From Streptomyces sp. Act143 (lineage in GTDB: Bacteria; Actinomycetota; Actinomycetes; Streptomycetales; Streptomycetaceae), in NCBI RefSeq assembly GCF_003143935.1, contig NZ_QFRX01000001.1, forward strand, positions 5,638,543 to 5,702,542: a stretch of 64,000 bases of DNA. The letters are read 5' to 3'. Positions within the stretch are counted from its first letter, which is position 1. Each line of letters opens with the position of its first letter. Below, piece after piece: positions 1-8,813 of this stretch. The position numbers and the translations under genes are program-made. The notes beneath the pieces were generated by a model. The model ran no database searches and was not told where the DNA came from. It was given only the letters and a program-made list of their open reading frames with translations.

Positions 1-1591
1 AGACCAGCAGCCCGCGCCAGGCGCGCAGCACCGGGCCGGCGCCGATCTTCTCGCCGCGCGCCAGGGCGGAGCGGAACATGGCGAAGTTGAGGGACACGCG
101 CGTGATGCCGAACTTCGGGGCCGCCTGGAGGGCGGCGACGATGAGGAGCTCGTTCATGCCGGGGTCCGCCGAGCGGTCGCGGCGCATCAGGTCCAGGGAG
201 GCGCCGTCGCGGCCCCAGGGCACGAAGTGCAGGATCGCCTTCAGGTCGCCGTACTCGCCGGGCTGTTCGTCGGCCTTGTGGGCGGTGGCGATCAGGCAGT
301 CGCCGTCGGTGGGATCGCCGATGCGGCCCAGCGCCATGGAGAAGCCGCGCTCGGTGTCGGTGCCGCGCCAGTCGTCGGCGGCCCGGCGGATGCGCTCGAG
401 CTCGGCGTCGCCGAGGTCACGGACGCGCCGTACGCGGGTCTCGTAACCCGCGCGCTCGATGCGCTTGACCATCTGGCGCACGTTGCGCATCGCGCGCCCG
501 GCGAGGGAGAAATCCGCGACGTCCACCACCGCCTCGTCGCCCAGTTCGAGGCAGTCCAGGCCGGTCTCGCGGGTCCACACCTCGCCGCCCGTCTCCGAGC
601 AGCCCATGACGGCGGGCGTCCAGGAGTGGGCCTTGGCCTCGTCCATGAAGCGTTCGATGGCGCCGGGCCAGGCCTCGACGTCGCCGATCGGGTCGCCGCT
701 GGCCAGCATCACGCCGGAGACGACGCGGTAGGTCACCGCGGCCTTGCCGCTGGGGGAGAAGACGACCGCCTTGTCGCGGCGCAGGGCGAAGTGGCCGAGC
801 GAGTCGCGGGCGCCGTGCTTCTCCAGCAGGGCCCGCAGCCGGGCCTCGTCGTCCTCGGTGAGGCGCGCGGCGGGGTGTTCGGGGCGGAAGGCCAGGTAGA
901 TCGTCGTGATCGCGGTGAGCAGGCCCAGGGCGCCGAGGGAGAAGGCGACCGTCCAGGAGGTGTTGCCCTGGTAGTCGACCGGCCCCTCGAAGCCGAAGAG
1001 GCCGTACAGGACGTGCGTAATGCGATCGGCCAGGCTCGGGTCGCCGACCAGCGTCTTGGGGTGGACGCTGACGATGACCAGTCCGAGGAAGAGGGAACCG
1101 GCGCCCATGAGGACGAAGTTGGCGAGCGCGCGCCAGCGGCTGCGCGGGTCGGGCAGTGCCTTGAACTGGTCGCGGTGGATCAGCAGCGGCGCGAGGAGGG
1201 CGAGCGAGATGAGCACGCCGACCGGGGAGTGCCGGTACGTGAACTGTGCGACCGCGCCGGCCGGCAGCAGGGCCACGGCGGCGCGCCAGGCCCGCCGCTT
1301 GCGCCGCCTGAGGCCGTGCGCGAGCAGGAGCAGCAGGATGCCCACGCTCATGGACAGCGCCGCGGCGAACGGGCCGAGCGCGCCCGGCAGCACCTCGGCG
1401 AGGGTGTGCATACGGCTGTGACGGAAGCGCGGGAACACGCCCGCGGCGATGTCCAGCAGCCCCACCACCGCGCAGGCTCTGGCGACCAGGACCGGGGCGG
1501 CCTCGGGGCGCGGGCCGCGCAGTACGCGCCGCACGCGCGGTGATCGGCTCGGAACCCCGCCCGACATTTCCTCATCTGTCCTGACAGACAT
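1..1591 (-). CDS. Lysyl-phosphatidylglycerol synthase-like membrane protein (DUF2156), 3' end outside window
   Basis: Reverse-strand gene cut by the left edge; about 530 codons are visible. The N-terminal half has about six hydrophobic segments (e.g. SVGILLLLLAHGL, FVLMGAGSLFLGLVIVSV). The rest is a soluble acyltransferase-like domain of the DUF2156/LPG-synthase C type, with FALRRDKAVVFSPSGKA, ASGDPIGD and SLNFAMFRSAL. Family proteins (MprF, mycobacterial LysX) transfer an aminoacyl group from tRNA to phosphatidylglycerol and so lower envelope charge. Whether lysine is the amino acid used cannot be read from the sequence. The start is taken as ATG at 1591 behind GGGA; an in-frame ATG at 1567 is an alternative. 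A SigE-like promoter lies about 70 bases upstream. Confidence 0.8.
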   Translation of the reverse strand, partial: MSVRTDEEMSGGVPSRSPRVRRVLRGPRPEAAPVLVARACAVVGLLDIAAGVFPRFRHSRMHTLAEVLPGALGPFAAALSMSVGILLLLLAHGLRRRKRRAWRAAVALLPAGAVAQFTYRHSPVGVLISLALLAPLLIHRDQFKALPDPRSRWRALANFVLMGAGSLFLGLVIVSVHPKTLVGDPSLADRITHVLYGLFGFEGPVDYQGNTSWTVAFSLGALGLLTAITTIYLAFRPEHPAARLTEDDEARLRALLEKHGARDSLGHFALRRDKAVVFSPSGKAAVTYRVVSGVMLASGDPIGDVEAWPGAIERFMDEAKAHSWTPAVMGCSETGGEVWTRETGLDCLELGDEAVVDVADFSLAGRAMRNVRQMVKRIERAGYETRVRRVRDLGDAELERIRRAADDWRGTDTERGFSMALGRIGDPTDGDCLIATAHKADEQPGEYGDLKAILHFVPWGRDGASLDLMRRDRSADPGMNELLIVAALQAAPKFGITRVSLNFAMFRSALARGEKIGAGPVLRAWRGLLV

Positions 1592-1662
1592 CGCATCCCG
1601 TAGTTCTGCGAGAGACCTTGGATCCGGGCCCGATTCGGGCATCCGGCGACATTGCGCCCTCT

Positions 1663-1690
1663 AGGACGGTGTCTCGGGGAGAGAGGTTCA
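1663..1690 (-). promoter_or_regulatory. Candidate SigE-type promoter for the lysyl-PG synthase-like gene
   Basis: On the minus strand TGAACC (1690-1685) is followed after exactly 16 bases by CGTCCT (1668-1663). The pattern matches the Streptomyces SigE class (GGAAC-like -35, about 16 bases, CGTC-like -10). The M23 peptidase gene at 33959 has the same spacing and the same -10. It points at the gene starting at 1591. Confidence 0.5.
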
Positions 1691-1801
1691 CTCACTTCCC
1701 CAAAGCCGGTTCAAAGGCCGGGAAAAGGGCCGGGCAAGCCCTCGCGAAGATCCGCGGGAGACGAGCCGGCACGGGGAGAAAGCGCAGGCAGGAAGCAAAC
1801 C

Positions 1802-2929
1802 ATGGGTCTCACGAGCAACAACGTGCTGGTGCTGGCGATCGCGTCGGCCGTGGCTCTGTTCGGCGGCACGGTATGGCTGTGGCCACGGCTGGCCCGGCGG
1901 AGCTGGCGGGCGGTCAGCGGGCGCGTCGGCCTGCTGCTCGCGACCCAGCTGGCGCTGTTCGCGGCGCTCGGTCTCGCCGCCAACCAGTCCTTCGGGTTCT
2001 ACGCGAGCTGGGCCGACCTGTTCGGGCAGGAGGACGAGCAGGGCGTGGTCGTGGACCACACGGCGGGCGGCGGCTCGGGCGGCCCGCTCCAGGTGACGGA
2101 CGTCCGGCGGGTCAAGGAGACCGGCAGCGGGCGGCCGCAGCGCGCCGGGCAGATCCAGAAGGTCGACATAGTCGGCCGTACGACGCACATCGCGACGTCC
2201 GCCTTCGTGTACCTGCCGCCGGAGTACTTCCAGCCGCAGTACCGCACGCGCACGTTTCCCGCGGCGGTGGTCCTCACCGGATATCCGGGCACCGCGCAGG
2301 CGCTGGTCGACAAACTGCACTACCCGAGCACGGCGTTGGAGCTCGCCAAGGACGGCCGTATGCAGCCGATGATCCTGGTGATGCTGCGACCGACCGTGGC
2401 GCCGCCGCGGGACACGGAGTGCGTCGACATTCCGAACGGACCGCAGACGGAGTCGTTCTTCGCCAAAGATCTGCCGGACGCCGTACTCGCGCACTACCGC
2501 GTGGGCAAGAAGCCGGGCAGCTGGGGCGTCATCGGCGACTCCACGGGTGGTTACTGCGCGCTGAAGCTCGCCATGCACCACCCGGAGGTGTACGCCGCGG
2601 GGGCCGGCCTTTCGCCGTACTACAAGGCGCCGATCGACCCCACCACGGGCGATCTCTTCCAGGGGGACAAGGGGCTGCGCGATCGCGCCGACCTGTGGTG
2701 GTACCTCAAGCACATGCCCGCCCCCGACACTTCACTGCTCGTCAGCAGCAGCAAGGTGGGCGAGTCGAACTACAAGGACACCTTGAAGTTCATAGAGCGC
2801 GTCAAGGCGACCCATCGGACCCGCATCTCCTCGGTCATCCTCGAAAGCGGGGGCCACAACTTCAACACCTGGCGGCGGGAGATTCCGGCGACCCTGCAGT
2901 GGATCAGCGGGCGGTTGAGCGATCGGTGA
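1802..2929 (+). CDS. Membrane-anchored esterase (antigen 85/esterase D-like alpha/beta hydrolase)
   Basis: 375 residues. Two hydrophobic segments lie near the N terminus (about 8-27 and 40-60), so the hydrolase domain is probably held outside the membrane. The nucleophile elbow GDSTGGYC (about residue 244) has the G-x-S-x-G form. A late His in ESGGHNFNTWRR (about 350) is a good catalytic His candidate. The fold resembles the PF00756 esterase family, which includes mycolyltransferases and S-formylglutathione hydrolases; the substrate is unknown. Start ATG at 1802 precedes the conserved-looking hydrophobic segment; in-frame codons upstream back to 1652 look like leader. It is divergent from the lysyl-PG synthase-like gene, and both look like envelope functions. 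Confidence 0.8.
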   Translation: MGLTSNNVLVLAIASAVALFGGTVWLWPRLARRSWRAVSGRVGLLLATQLALFAALGLAANQSFGFYASWADLFGQEDEQGVVVDHTAGGGSGGPLQVTDVRRVKETGSGRPQRAGQIQKVDIVGRTTHIATSAFVYLPPEYFQPQYRTRTFPAAVVLTGYPGTAQALVDKLHYPSTALELAKDGRMQPMILVMLRPTVAPPRDTECVDIPNGPQTESFFAKDLPDAVLAHYRVGKKPGSWGVIGDSTGGYCALKLAMHHPEVYAAGAGLSPYYKAPIDPTTGDLFQGDKGLRDRADLWWYLKHMPAPDTSLLVSSSKVGESNYKDTLKFIERVKATHRTRISSVILESGGHNFNTWRREIPATLQWISGRLSDR

Positions 2930-3086
2930 GACCGGAAACGATCTTGTGCTCCGCGAGCCCGGAGATGTGCCCCTTGTCGAATTCGGTGACCGGTCTGATT
3001 CCTGATGTCGTGTGAAGGCTTCGGTATGGCTGTGTTTTTACGGGCCGGGGCACCACGATTCGCCTACGCGCGGTAAGTTTCTGGCC

Positions 3087-4571
3087 ATGCCACGTGGACG
3101 TCACCGCCATTCACCGCCCTTGCACAGGCTGCTTCCCCCGTCGGCGATCGCAGGCGTCTCGCTCGTCTGCGCCTTCGGCCCCTGGGTGTTCTCGCAACAG
3201 GCCGTGCTGCGTGTCATCGCCGCGAGCGCCGCGGCGACGGCGGTGGTCGGTGCCGCCGTCATGCGCCGCTGGGACGCGCAGGCCGGCAAGCAGGTCGCCG
3301 ATCTCACGCGCGCGCGTGCCGGCGACGAGTGGCGGTTCGAGGAGCGGGTCGCCGAACTGGAGTCCGACCTGGAGGAGTCGCGCGAACTGCGCGCCAAGCT
3401 GGAGCAGCGGCTGCGGGCCAAGCGCGCGGAACTGGCGGGCCTGCGCAACGAGCATGCCGCCCTGCTGCGCCGGTACGCCACGGCGGAGACCGAGCGTGCG
3501 AGCGCCCTGGAGGGCCGCCGCCTGCTCGAGATAGAGACCACGGTTCCGGCGCGCGCGCTGCCGCCGGTGCCGGTTCCGGCGGCCGTCGTCGAGGAGACCG
3601 AGGCTGTGGCTGCCCCGGTCGAGGACGAGGGCGACGAGAGTGTGGAGAGCGCGCAGGCAGCGGAGGCCGTGAAGGCCGCCGATGCCGCCGACGACAACGA
3701 CGAGCCGGAGACGCCCGCGATCTTCTCGCCGGAGGGGTCTCAGCTGTTCCTGCGGGCCAAGGTGGCACTGGCGCGGCTCGACGCGGACGGGGCGGATGCC
3801 GCCGGCAAGGGTGACGCGGTTTCCGGCGACTCTGCCGACGCGGGCGATTCCGGGGACTCCGCCGACGCGGACGGCTCCGCCGACGCGGGCGACTCCCGTG
3901 ACGCCGGTGACTCGCTGAAGGACGACGAGGCCGCCAAGGCCGTCCGCGAGGACGCCTCCAAGGACGGCTCCAGGGACGCTCCCAAGGGCGCGGGTTCGCC
4001 CGGCGACGCCGGTTCCCCGAAGGGGGACGGCACGCCTGACGGCGACGGCGGTCCGAAGGGCGACGGCCCCGCGAAGGACGTGCCGGCCCAGGCCGGCCCC
4101 GTCGCCGCCGAGGTCCACACCTCCGGCGACGCCGCGGCGGACGCCGCACCTGCCGCGCAGGAGGACGAGGCGCAGGGGCAGCCCGCGGCGGCCGACGGGC
4201 ACGAGCGCGCGGCCGCCGTCACCAGCACCGCGGCCACCTCGGCCCAGCCCGCTCACCAGCCCGCCGGGCACTTCGTCGCGCCGACCGCGGTGGCCGTCGT
4301 ACCGGCCGCGCCCGTGCGGCGTCCGGCGGTGCAGGGCGGCTTCGACTTCTTCGGCACGCAGAAGGCGTCCGCCGCCCTGGAGTCCGTGCAGAACGAGGAT
4401 CTCGCCGACGTGGTCGGCCAGGAGGCGCTCGCCCTGCACAAGGCCGAGGCCGAGGCGGAGTTCAAGCCGGCCGACGCGGAGTCGCGCGGTGTCGGCCAGG
4501 TCATCGACCTGACGGCCCACGACGAGACGGAACAGATCGACGTGCAGACGCTGCGGAGCGCGGTGTCCTGA
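3087..4571 (+). CDS. Membrane-anchored coiled-coil protein with acidic low-complexity region
   Basis: 494 residues, no recognised family. Two hydrophobic stretches near the N terminus (about 18-35 and 42-62) are followed by a predicted coiled coil (about 70-150, rich in E, L and R). A long Ala/Asp/Glu-rich region then contains imperfect repeats of the GDSADAGDS kind (about 240-320). The C terminus (about 410-494) is more ordered and contains GGFDFFGTQKAS and GQVIDLTAHDETEQIDV. The start is ATG at 3087: TAAGTT lies 7 bases before it with no ribosome binding site, which suggests a leaderless transcript. The in-frame extension to 3012 looks non-coding. The function is not known. Confidence 0.75.
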   Translation: MPRGRHRHSPPLHRLLPPSAIAGVSLVCAFGPWVFSQQAVLRVIAASAAATAVVGAAVMRRWDAQAGKQVADLTRARAGDEWRFEERVAELESDLEESRELRAKLEQRLRAKRAELAGLRNEHAALLRRYATAETERASALEGRRLLEIETTVPARALPPVPVPAAVVEETEAVAAPVEDEGDESVESAQAAEAVKAADAADDNDEPETPAIFSPEGSQLFLRAKVALARLDADGADAAGKGDAVSGDSADAGDSGDSADADGSADAGDSRDAGDSLKDDEAAKAVREDASKDGSRDAPKGAGSPGDAGSPKGDGTPDGDGGPKGDGPAKDVPAQAGPVAAEVHTSGDAAADAAPAAQEDEAQGQPAAADGHERAAAVTSTAATSAQPAHQPAGHFVAPTAVAVVPAAPVRRPAVQGGFDFFGTQKASAALESVQNEDLADVVGQEALALHKAEAEAEFKPADAESRGVGQVIDLTAHDETEQIDVQTLRSAVS

Positions 4572-4583
4572 GCGAGTGACGTG

Positions 4584-4632
4584 ACGGCGAGGCCGCGCGG
4601 AACCCGAACCGGGTTCCGCGCGGCCTCGCCGT
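4584..4632. terminator. Bidirectional terminator between convergent genes
   Basis: A perfect inverted repeat with 23-base arms (4584-4606 and 4610-4632) and a 3-base loop AAC. It sits in the 80-base gap between the genes ending at 4571 (+) and 4652 (-), so it can serve both. Confidence 0.85.
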
Positions 4633-4651
4633 TTGCCCTCGGGGCGCGCCG

Positions 4652-5995
4652 TCAGGCCATCCACCGGTCCGGCGGCGCGTCGCGGCGTCCCGTGCGGGAG
4701 CGCTCGGCCTGCGCCCGCAGCAGCCGCGCGGCCTCCTCCGCGTCCCGCAGACGGGCCGTGACGGTCTTGTCGGCACCCGTGTCCACATGGACGTCGGCGA
4801 GCCGCCACAGGCGCTGCCAGGGGCCTTGCGCGAGCCGTACGCTCTGCACCTTGGCGTGCGGGACCAGGGCGAGGCTGCGCCTGAGGAGTCCGTGCCGGGC
4901 CGCGAACACCGCGTCGGTGACGGCGAGTCCGTGCCCGCGCCACCAGACCGGCACGCACCGCCCCGCGCGCCGCGGCGGCCGGGACAGGGCGGACCGGGGC
5001 GGCACCGTCACCCCGGGCAGCACGCGTGCGACGACCGCTTCGGCGACCTCGCGCGGAGCGACCGGCACCAGCACCGAGTTGGCCGACCCGGCCACGTCCA
5101 GCTCCACCCGCACCCAGCCGCGCCGCCGCCACAGCAGCGGCTCCACGATCCGCACGGTCTGCACGCGCCCCGGCGGAACCGTCTCGTGCGTGCGGTCCAG
5201 GAGCCCGTGGTCGATCCGCAGCCCGTCGGGCGACTCGCCCACGGTCCAGTCGTACTCGCCGACGAACCGCCCCACGCTGCTCGCGCCCGCCGCGCCGAGC
5301 AGGGGGACGCCGGTGGCGAGGACCGTCCACAGGCTGTGGGTGGCCAACCACAGGACGGGCGGTACGACGAGGGCGGCGGCCAGGGCGCCCCAGGTGGCGC
5401 CTGTCAGGAGGAGGGCGATCGCGAGGTCGCGCGGGGGCGTGCGCAGCAGCTCGCGCGCCGGCGCCTCGCCTACTTCGTGCGCGGTCTCGGGCGCGAACCC
5501 GGCGGCGCGCGCGAGGAGTTCCGCGCGCAGCGCACGCGCCTCGCGCTCCCCCAGGAAGGAGAGCTCGTCCTTCTTGTCGGTGCCTATGACGTCGAGTTTC
5601 AGCTTGGCGACGCCCGCTACGCGCGCGAGGAGCGGCTGGGTGACGTCGACGGCCTGGATGCGTTCCAGCCGGATGTGCACGGTGCGCCGGAACACCAGGC
5701 CGGTACGGATGCGCAGTTCGGACTCGGTGACCGCGAAGTGCGTGTACCACCAGGTGAGGAAGCCGTAGAGAGCGGCGGCCGGGACCAGGACGGCGAGGGC
5801 GATCAGCAGCGTCGTGGTCGTCAGCCGGGTCAGCTGGCGCTGCGTCTGGTCGGGGTCGTGCACCGCCCACCCGATGAGCACCGCCACGGGCGCCCACGCC
5901 CGCCTCAGGGGCGTCACGGGGTGCAGGCGCCGCTCGGTCACCGGTGGCTTGGCCTGCGCCTCGTGGACGCCGTCGTCGAGGCCGGGCGTCGTCAC
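4652..5995 (-). CDS. PH-domain membrane protein, YdbT-like
   Basis: 447 residues with repeated bacterial PH (bPH2) units. The first follows two membrane segments (TTLLIALAVLVPAAALYGF) and contains ELRIRTGLVFRRTVHIRLERIQAVDV. Two more appear at about 245-320 (LRIDHGLLDRTHETVPPGRVQTV) and 365-425 (ARHGLLRRSLALVPHAKVQSVRL). Family members, such as B. subtilis YdbT, are membrane proteins, some linked to resistance to Sigma-W-type bacteriocin stress. The start ATG overlaps the stop of the upstream PH gene (ATGA, 5992-5995), so the two are co-translated. Confidence 0.85.
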   Translation of the reverse strand: MTTPGLDDGVHEAQAKPPVTERRLHPVTPLRRAWAPVAVLIGWAVHDPDQTQRQLTRLTTTTLLIALAVLVPAAALYGFLTWWYTHFAVTESELRIRTGLVFRRTVHIRLERIQAVDVTQPLLARVAGVAKLKLDVIGTDKKDELSFLGEREARALRAELLARAAGFAPETAHEVGEAPARELLRTPPRDLAIALLLTGATWGALAAALVVPPVLWLATHSLWTVLATGVPLLGAAGASSVGRFVGEYDWTVGESPDGLRIDHGLLDRTHETVPPGRVQTVRIVEPLLWRRRGWVRVELDVAGSANSVLVPVAPREVAEAVVARVLPGVTVPPRSALSRPPRRAGRCVPVWWRGHGLAVTDAVFAARHGLLRRSLALVPHAKVQSVRLAQGPWQRLWRLADVHVDTGADKTVTARLRDAEEAARLLRAQAERSRTGRRDAPPDRWMA

Positions 5996-6495
5996 AGCCC
6001 CGCCGATCGGGCCTCGCCGAGCTCGGTGAGCCGGTCACGCAGCCGTTCCGCCTCCGCCGGTTCGAGGCCGGGGATGGTCGCGTCGGTCGCGGCGGCGGCC
6101 GTGTGGAGCTGGACGCTGGCCAGCCCGAAGTGCCGCTCGACGGGACCGGAGGTGACCTCGACGAGCTGCATCCGCCCGTACGGCACGACGGTCTCCTCGC
6201 GCCACAGCACACCCCGGCTGATCAGCAGGTCGTCGGCGCGCTCGGCGTAGCGCCAGGAGCGCCAGTTGCGGCCGAGCATCACCCAGCCCCAGGCCATGAG
6301 GGCGAGCGGCAGCAGCGCGAACGCGGCCCAGGCGGGACCGGCGAACAGCCCGAGCAGCAGCCCCAGGGCGAGCGCGATCAACCCCAGCCACACCACCGTC
6401 AACAGCCGTCGCATCCGCAGCAGCCCAGGGGGCAGTCCGATCCACACCGGCTCACCCGCCGCCGACTCCGTGTCCTGCCCGCTCCCCGTCTCCAT
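5992..6495 (-). CDS. PH-domain membrane protein, YdbS-like
   Basis: 167 residues. It has two adjacent hydrophobic segments (about 27-75, including LTVVWLGLIALALGLLLGLF) and one bPH2 domain with LLISRGVLWREETVVPYGRMQLVEV. It is the small partner of the larger PH protein and overlaps its start by four bases. The start is ATG at 6495; TACGCT lies 6 bases upstream on the minus strand with no ribosome binding site, suggesting leaderless transcription. It is divergent from nuoD with a 31-base gap. YdbS-YdbT pairs occur together in Firmicutes and Actinobacteria; the biochemical role is unknown. Confidence 0.85.
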   Translation of the reverse strand: METGSGQDTESAAGEPVWIGLPPGLLRMRRLLTVVWLGLIALALGLLLGLFAGPAWAAFALLPLALMAWGWVMLGRNWRSWRYAERADDLLISRGVLWREETVVPYGRMQLVEVTSGPVERHFGLASVQLHTAAAATDATIPGLEPAEAERLRDRLTELGEARSAGL

Positions 6496-6526
6496 AGGGC
6501 CAGCGTACGTAGGAGAGACTGTGTCC

Positions 6527-7678
6527 ATGACTCCCACGACGGAGACCACGGTCGGTATCGGCGGCGCCGCGGAGAGCACCGACATGGTGCTCAACATCGG
6601 GCCGCAGCACCCGTCCACGCACGGCGTGCTGCGCCTCAGGCTGGTCCTGGACGGCGAGCGCATCACGAGCGCGGAGCCGGTGATCGGGTACATGCACCGC
6701 GGCGCGGAGAAGCTCTTCGAGGCGCGCGACTACCGCCAGATCATCATGCTCGCCAACCGCCACGACTGGCTGTCGGCCTTCTCCAACGAGCTGGGCGTGG
6801 TCCTCGCCGTCGAACGCATGCTGGGCATGGAGGTCCCCACGCGCGCGGTGTGGACGCGCACGCTGCTCGCGGAGCTCAACCGGGTCCTCAACCATCTGAT
6901 GTTCCTCGGCTCCTACCCGCTGGAGCTGGGCGGCATCACGCCGGTGTTCTACGCGTTCCGGGAGCGCGAGGTGCTCCAGAACGTCATGGAGGAGGTCTCC
7001 GGCGGGCGGATGCACTACATGTTCAACCGCGTCGGCGGCCTCAAGGAGGACCTGCCCGCCGGCTGGGCCGGACGCGCGCGTGCCGCCGTCGCCGCCGTGC
7101 GCTCGCGCATGGACGTGTACGACGACCTGGTGCTCGGCAACGAGATCTTCCGGGGACGCACGCGGGGCGTGGGCGCCCTCGCGCCGGAGATCGTGCACGC
7201 CTACGGCGTGAGCGGCCCCATCGCGCGCGCTTCCGGCGTCGACTTCGACCTGCGCCGCGACGAGCCCTACCTCGCCTACGGGGAGCTCCAGGACACCCTG
7301 AAGGTGGCCACCCGGACGGAGGGCGACTGTCTCGCCCGCTTCGAGGTCCTCCTGGAGCAGACCCGCAACGCCCTCGACCTCGCCGACGCCTGCCTCGACC
7401 GGCTCGCCGAGCTGGAGCCCGGTCCGATCAACCAGCGGCTCCCCAAGGTCCTGAAGGCGCCCGAGGGCCACACCTACGCCTGGACCGAGAACCCGCTCGG
7501 CATCAACGGCTACTACCTCGTCAGCAAGGGCGAGAAGACTCCGTACCGCCTCAAGCTCCGCTCGGCCTCGTACAACAACATCCAGGCACTGGTGGAGCTG
7601 CTGCCGGGGACGCTGGTCGCGGACATGGTGGCGATTCTCGGGTCACTGTTCTTCGTGGTCGGGGACATCGACAAGTAG
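6527..7678 (+). CDS. nuoD2: NADH-quinone oxidoreductase subunit D, orphan copy
   Basis: 383 residues, the 49-kDa subunit family of complex I that lines the quinone pocket. Conserved blocks are NIGPQHPSTHGVLRLRL near the N terminus, YMHRGAEKLFEARDY, the RVGGLKEDLPAGW segment, and the C-terminal DMVAILGSLFFVVGDIDK. It is shorter than the usual 430-440 residues, and no other nuo gene lies nearby, so it is a second copy away from the main nuo operon. Start ATG at 6527 follows AGGAGAG by 9 bases; GTG at 6521 is in frame but too close. It converges on and overlaps the MidA-family methyltransferase gene by 36 bases. Confidence 0.9.
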   Translation: MTPTTETTVGIGGAAESTDMVLNIGPQHPSTHGVLRLRLVLDGERITSAEPVIGYMHRGAEKLFEARDYRQIIMLANRHDWLSAFSNELGVVLAVERMLGMEVPTRAVWTRTLLAELNRVLNHLMFLGSYPLELGGITPVFYAFREREVLQNVMEEVSGGRMHYMFNRVGGLKEDLPAGWAGRARAAVAAVRSRMDVYDDLVLGNEIFRGRTRGVGALAPEIVHAYGVSGPIARASGVDFDLRRDEPYLAYGELQDTLKVATRTEGDCLARFEVLLEQTRNALDLADACLDRLAELEPGPINQRLPKVLKAPEGHTYAWTENPLGINGYYLVSKGEKTPYRLKLRSASYNNIQALVELLPGTLVADMVAILGSLFFVVGDIDK

Positions 7679-8695
7679 CCCTCCCAGGGACGCGTGCCCG
7701 ATCCCCACCGGCTGGAGCAGCCAGCCGAAGTCGCCCAGGCCCCCGGGTGCCGTGAGCTCGGCGGCTTCACCGGCGCTCGCGAGGGCGCGTACGTAGGCCG
7801 CCGGTTGTGTGGTCGCGAGCGCGAGCGGGGGGCGTGCGCCGTTGATCTCCAAGGCGCGCAGGGCGGCGCGTTGCGTCAGGACGCGCCCTCCGGGCACGGC
7901 GCACGCCTCCCGCGCGGTCTCCAGCGCCGCGTCCAGCGCGACGTGCGCCGTGAGGTCGCACGACCCGTCCGGCACGGGCGCCGTCTCGCGCCCCGCGCGA
8001 AATCCCGTGAGCGTCCCGAACGGGGGGCGGGTGTCCGCGGCGTGCGCGTAGTCGACCGCCACCGCGAGCCCCTGCCGCACCGACGCGACCGCATCGGCCC
8101 ACGCCTCGTCCCGCGGCAGCCCGATCTCCGCCCGCAGCCCCTCCTCGGCCGGCAGCGGCCACCACCGGGCGAGCCAGCGGGCCTCCGCGCCGGCCAGGGG
8201 CTCCCCGAGCCGTTCGGTCCCGTCCCGCCGTACGAGCACCCGGCGCGCCACCCCCGCGGGGTCCACCTCGGCGACCTCCACGGGCACGTTGTCCAGCCAC
8301 TCGTTGGCGAACAGCAGCCCGGTGATCCCGCGCGGGGGCGTGGGCAGCCACTCGATCCGGTCGTCGAGGCCGGGCGGGCGGCCGGCGATCTCGACGGCGT
8401 ATGCGCGCGTGCGGGCCGCGACGTCCGCGGGCAGCGCCGCGAGGACGCCGGTGACCAGCTCGCCCCGGCCCGCCGCCATGTCGACGAAGTCGAGCGCCGC
8501 GGGCCGCTCCAGCGCCTCGTCGACCCGGCACAACAGCCGGGCCACCGCCTCGGCGAACAGCGGCGAGGCGTGCACGGACGTACGGAAGTGACCGGCCGGG
8601 CCCTCAGGGCGGCGGTAGAAGCCTTCCGGGCCGTACAGGGCGGCCTCGGCCGCCTCCCGCCAGCCGCGCCACTCGCCCGCCGTCCCGTCCGTCAC
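7643..8695 (-). CDS. SAM-dependent methyltransferase, MidA/NDUFAF7 family (DUF185)
   Basis: 350 residues of the COG1565 family. A SAM-binding motif FVDMAAGRGELVTGVL lies at about residue 70. The family-specific LLFANEWLDNVPVEV segment and a later VAVDYAH block also fit. In mitochondria NDUFAF7 dimethylates an arginine of NDUFS2, the NuoD homologue, during complex I assembly. Here the gene lies tail to tail with nuoD2 and its last 36 bases are antisense to it. GTG start at 8695; TAGTCT six bases upstream and no ribosome binding site suggest leaderless transcription. The link to NuoD is an inference from family knowledge plus location. Confidence 0.85.
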   Translation of the reverse strand: MTDGTAGEWRGWREAAEAALYGPEGFYRRPEGPAGHFRTSVHASPLFAEAVARLLCRVDEALERPAALDFVDMAAGRGELVTGVLAALPADVAARTRAYAVEIAGRPPGLDDRIEWLPTPPRGITGLLFANEWLDNVPVEVAEVDPAGVARRVLVRRDGTERLGEPLAGAEARWLARWWPLPAEEGLRAEIGLPRDEAWADAVASVRQGLAVAVDYAHAADTRPPFGTLTGFRAGRETAPVPDGSCDLTAHVALDAALETAREACAVPGGRVLTQRAALRALEINGARPPLALATTQPAAYVRALASAGEAAELTAPGGLGDFGWLLQPVGIGHASLGGLLVDVPDHEEQ

Positions 8696-8813
8696 GGCGC
8701 CAGACTATGCGTACAGGGGAGCGGGGCCTCCACCTTGGGGAGTATGCCGGGGGCGCATGGATCGATCCTCCGGTTGACCCCTGCACACATCACGCTTCCC
8801 TACGCTGGGTTAC

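Noticed and set aside
3111..6212. Open frame of 1033 codons on the minus strand
   Set aside because: A GC-rich shadow of the coiled-coil gene and the PH genes; the product is Arg/Ala-rich and matches no family.
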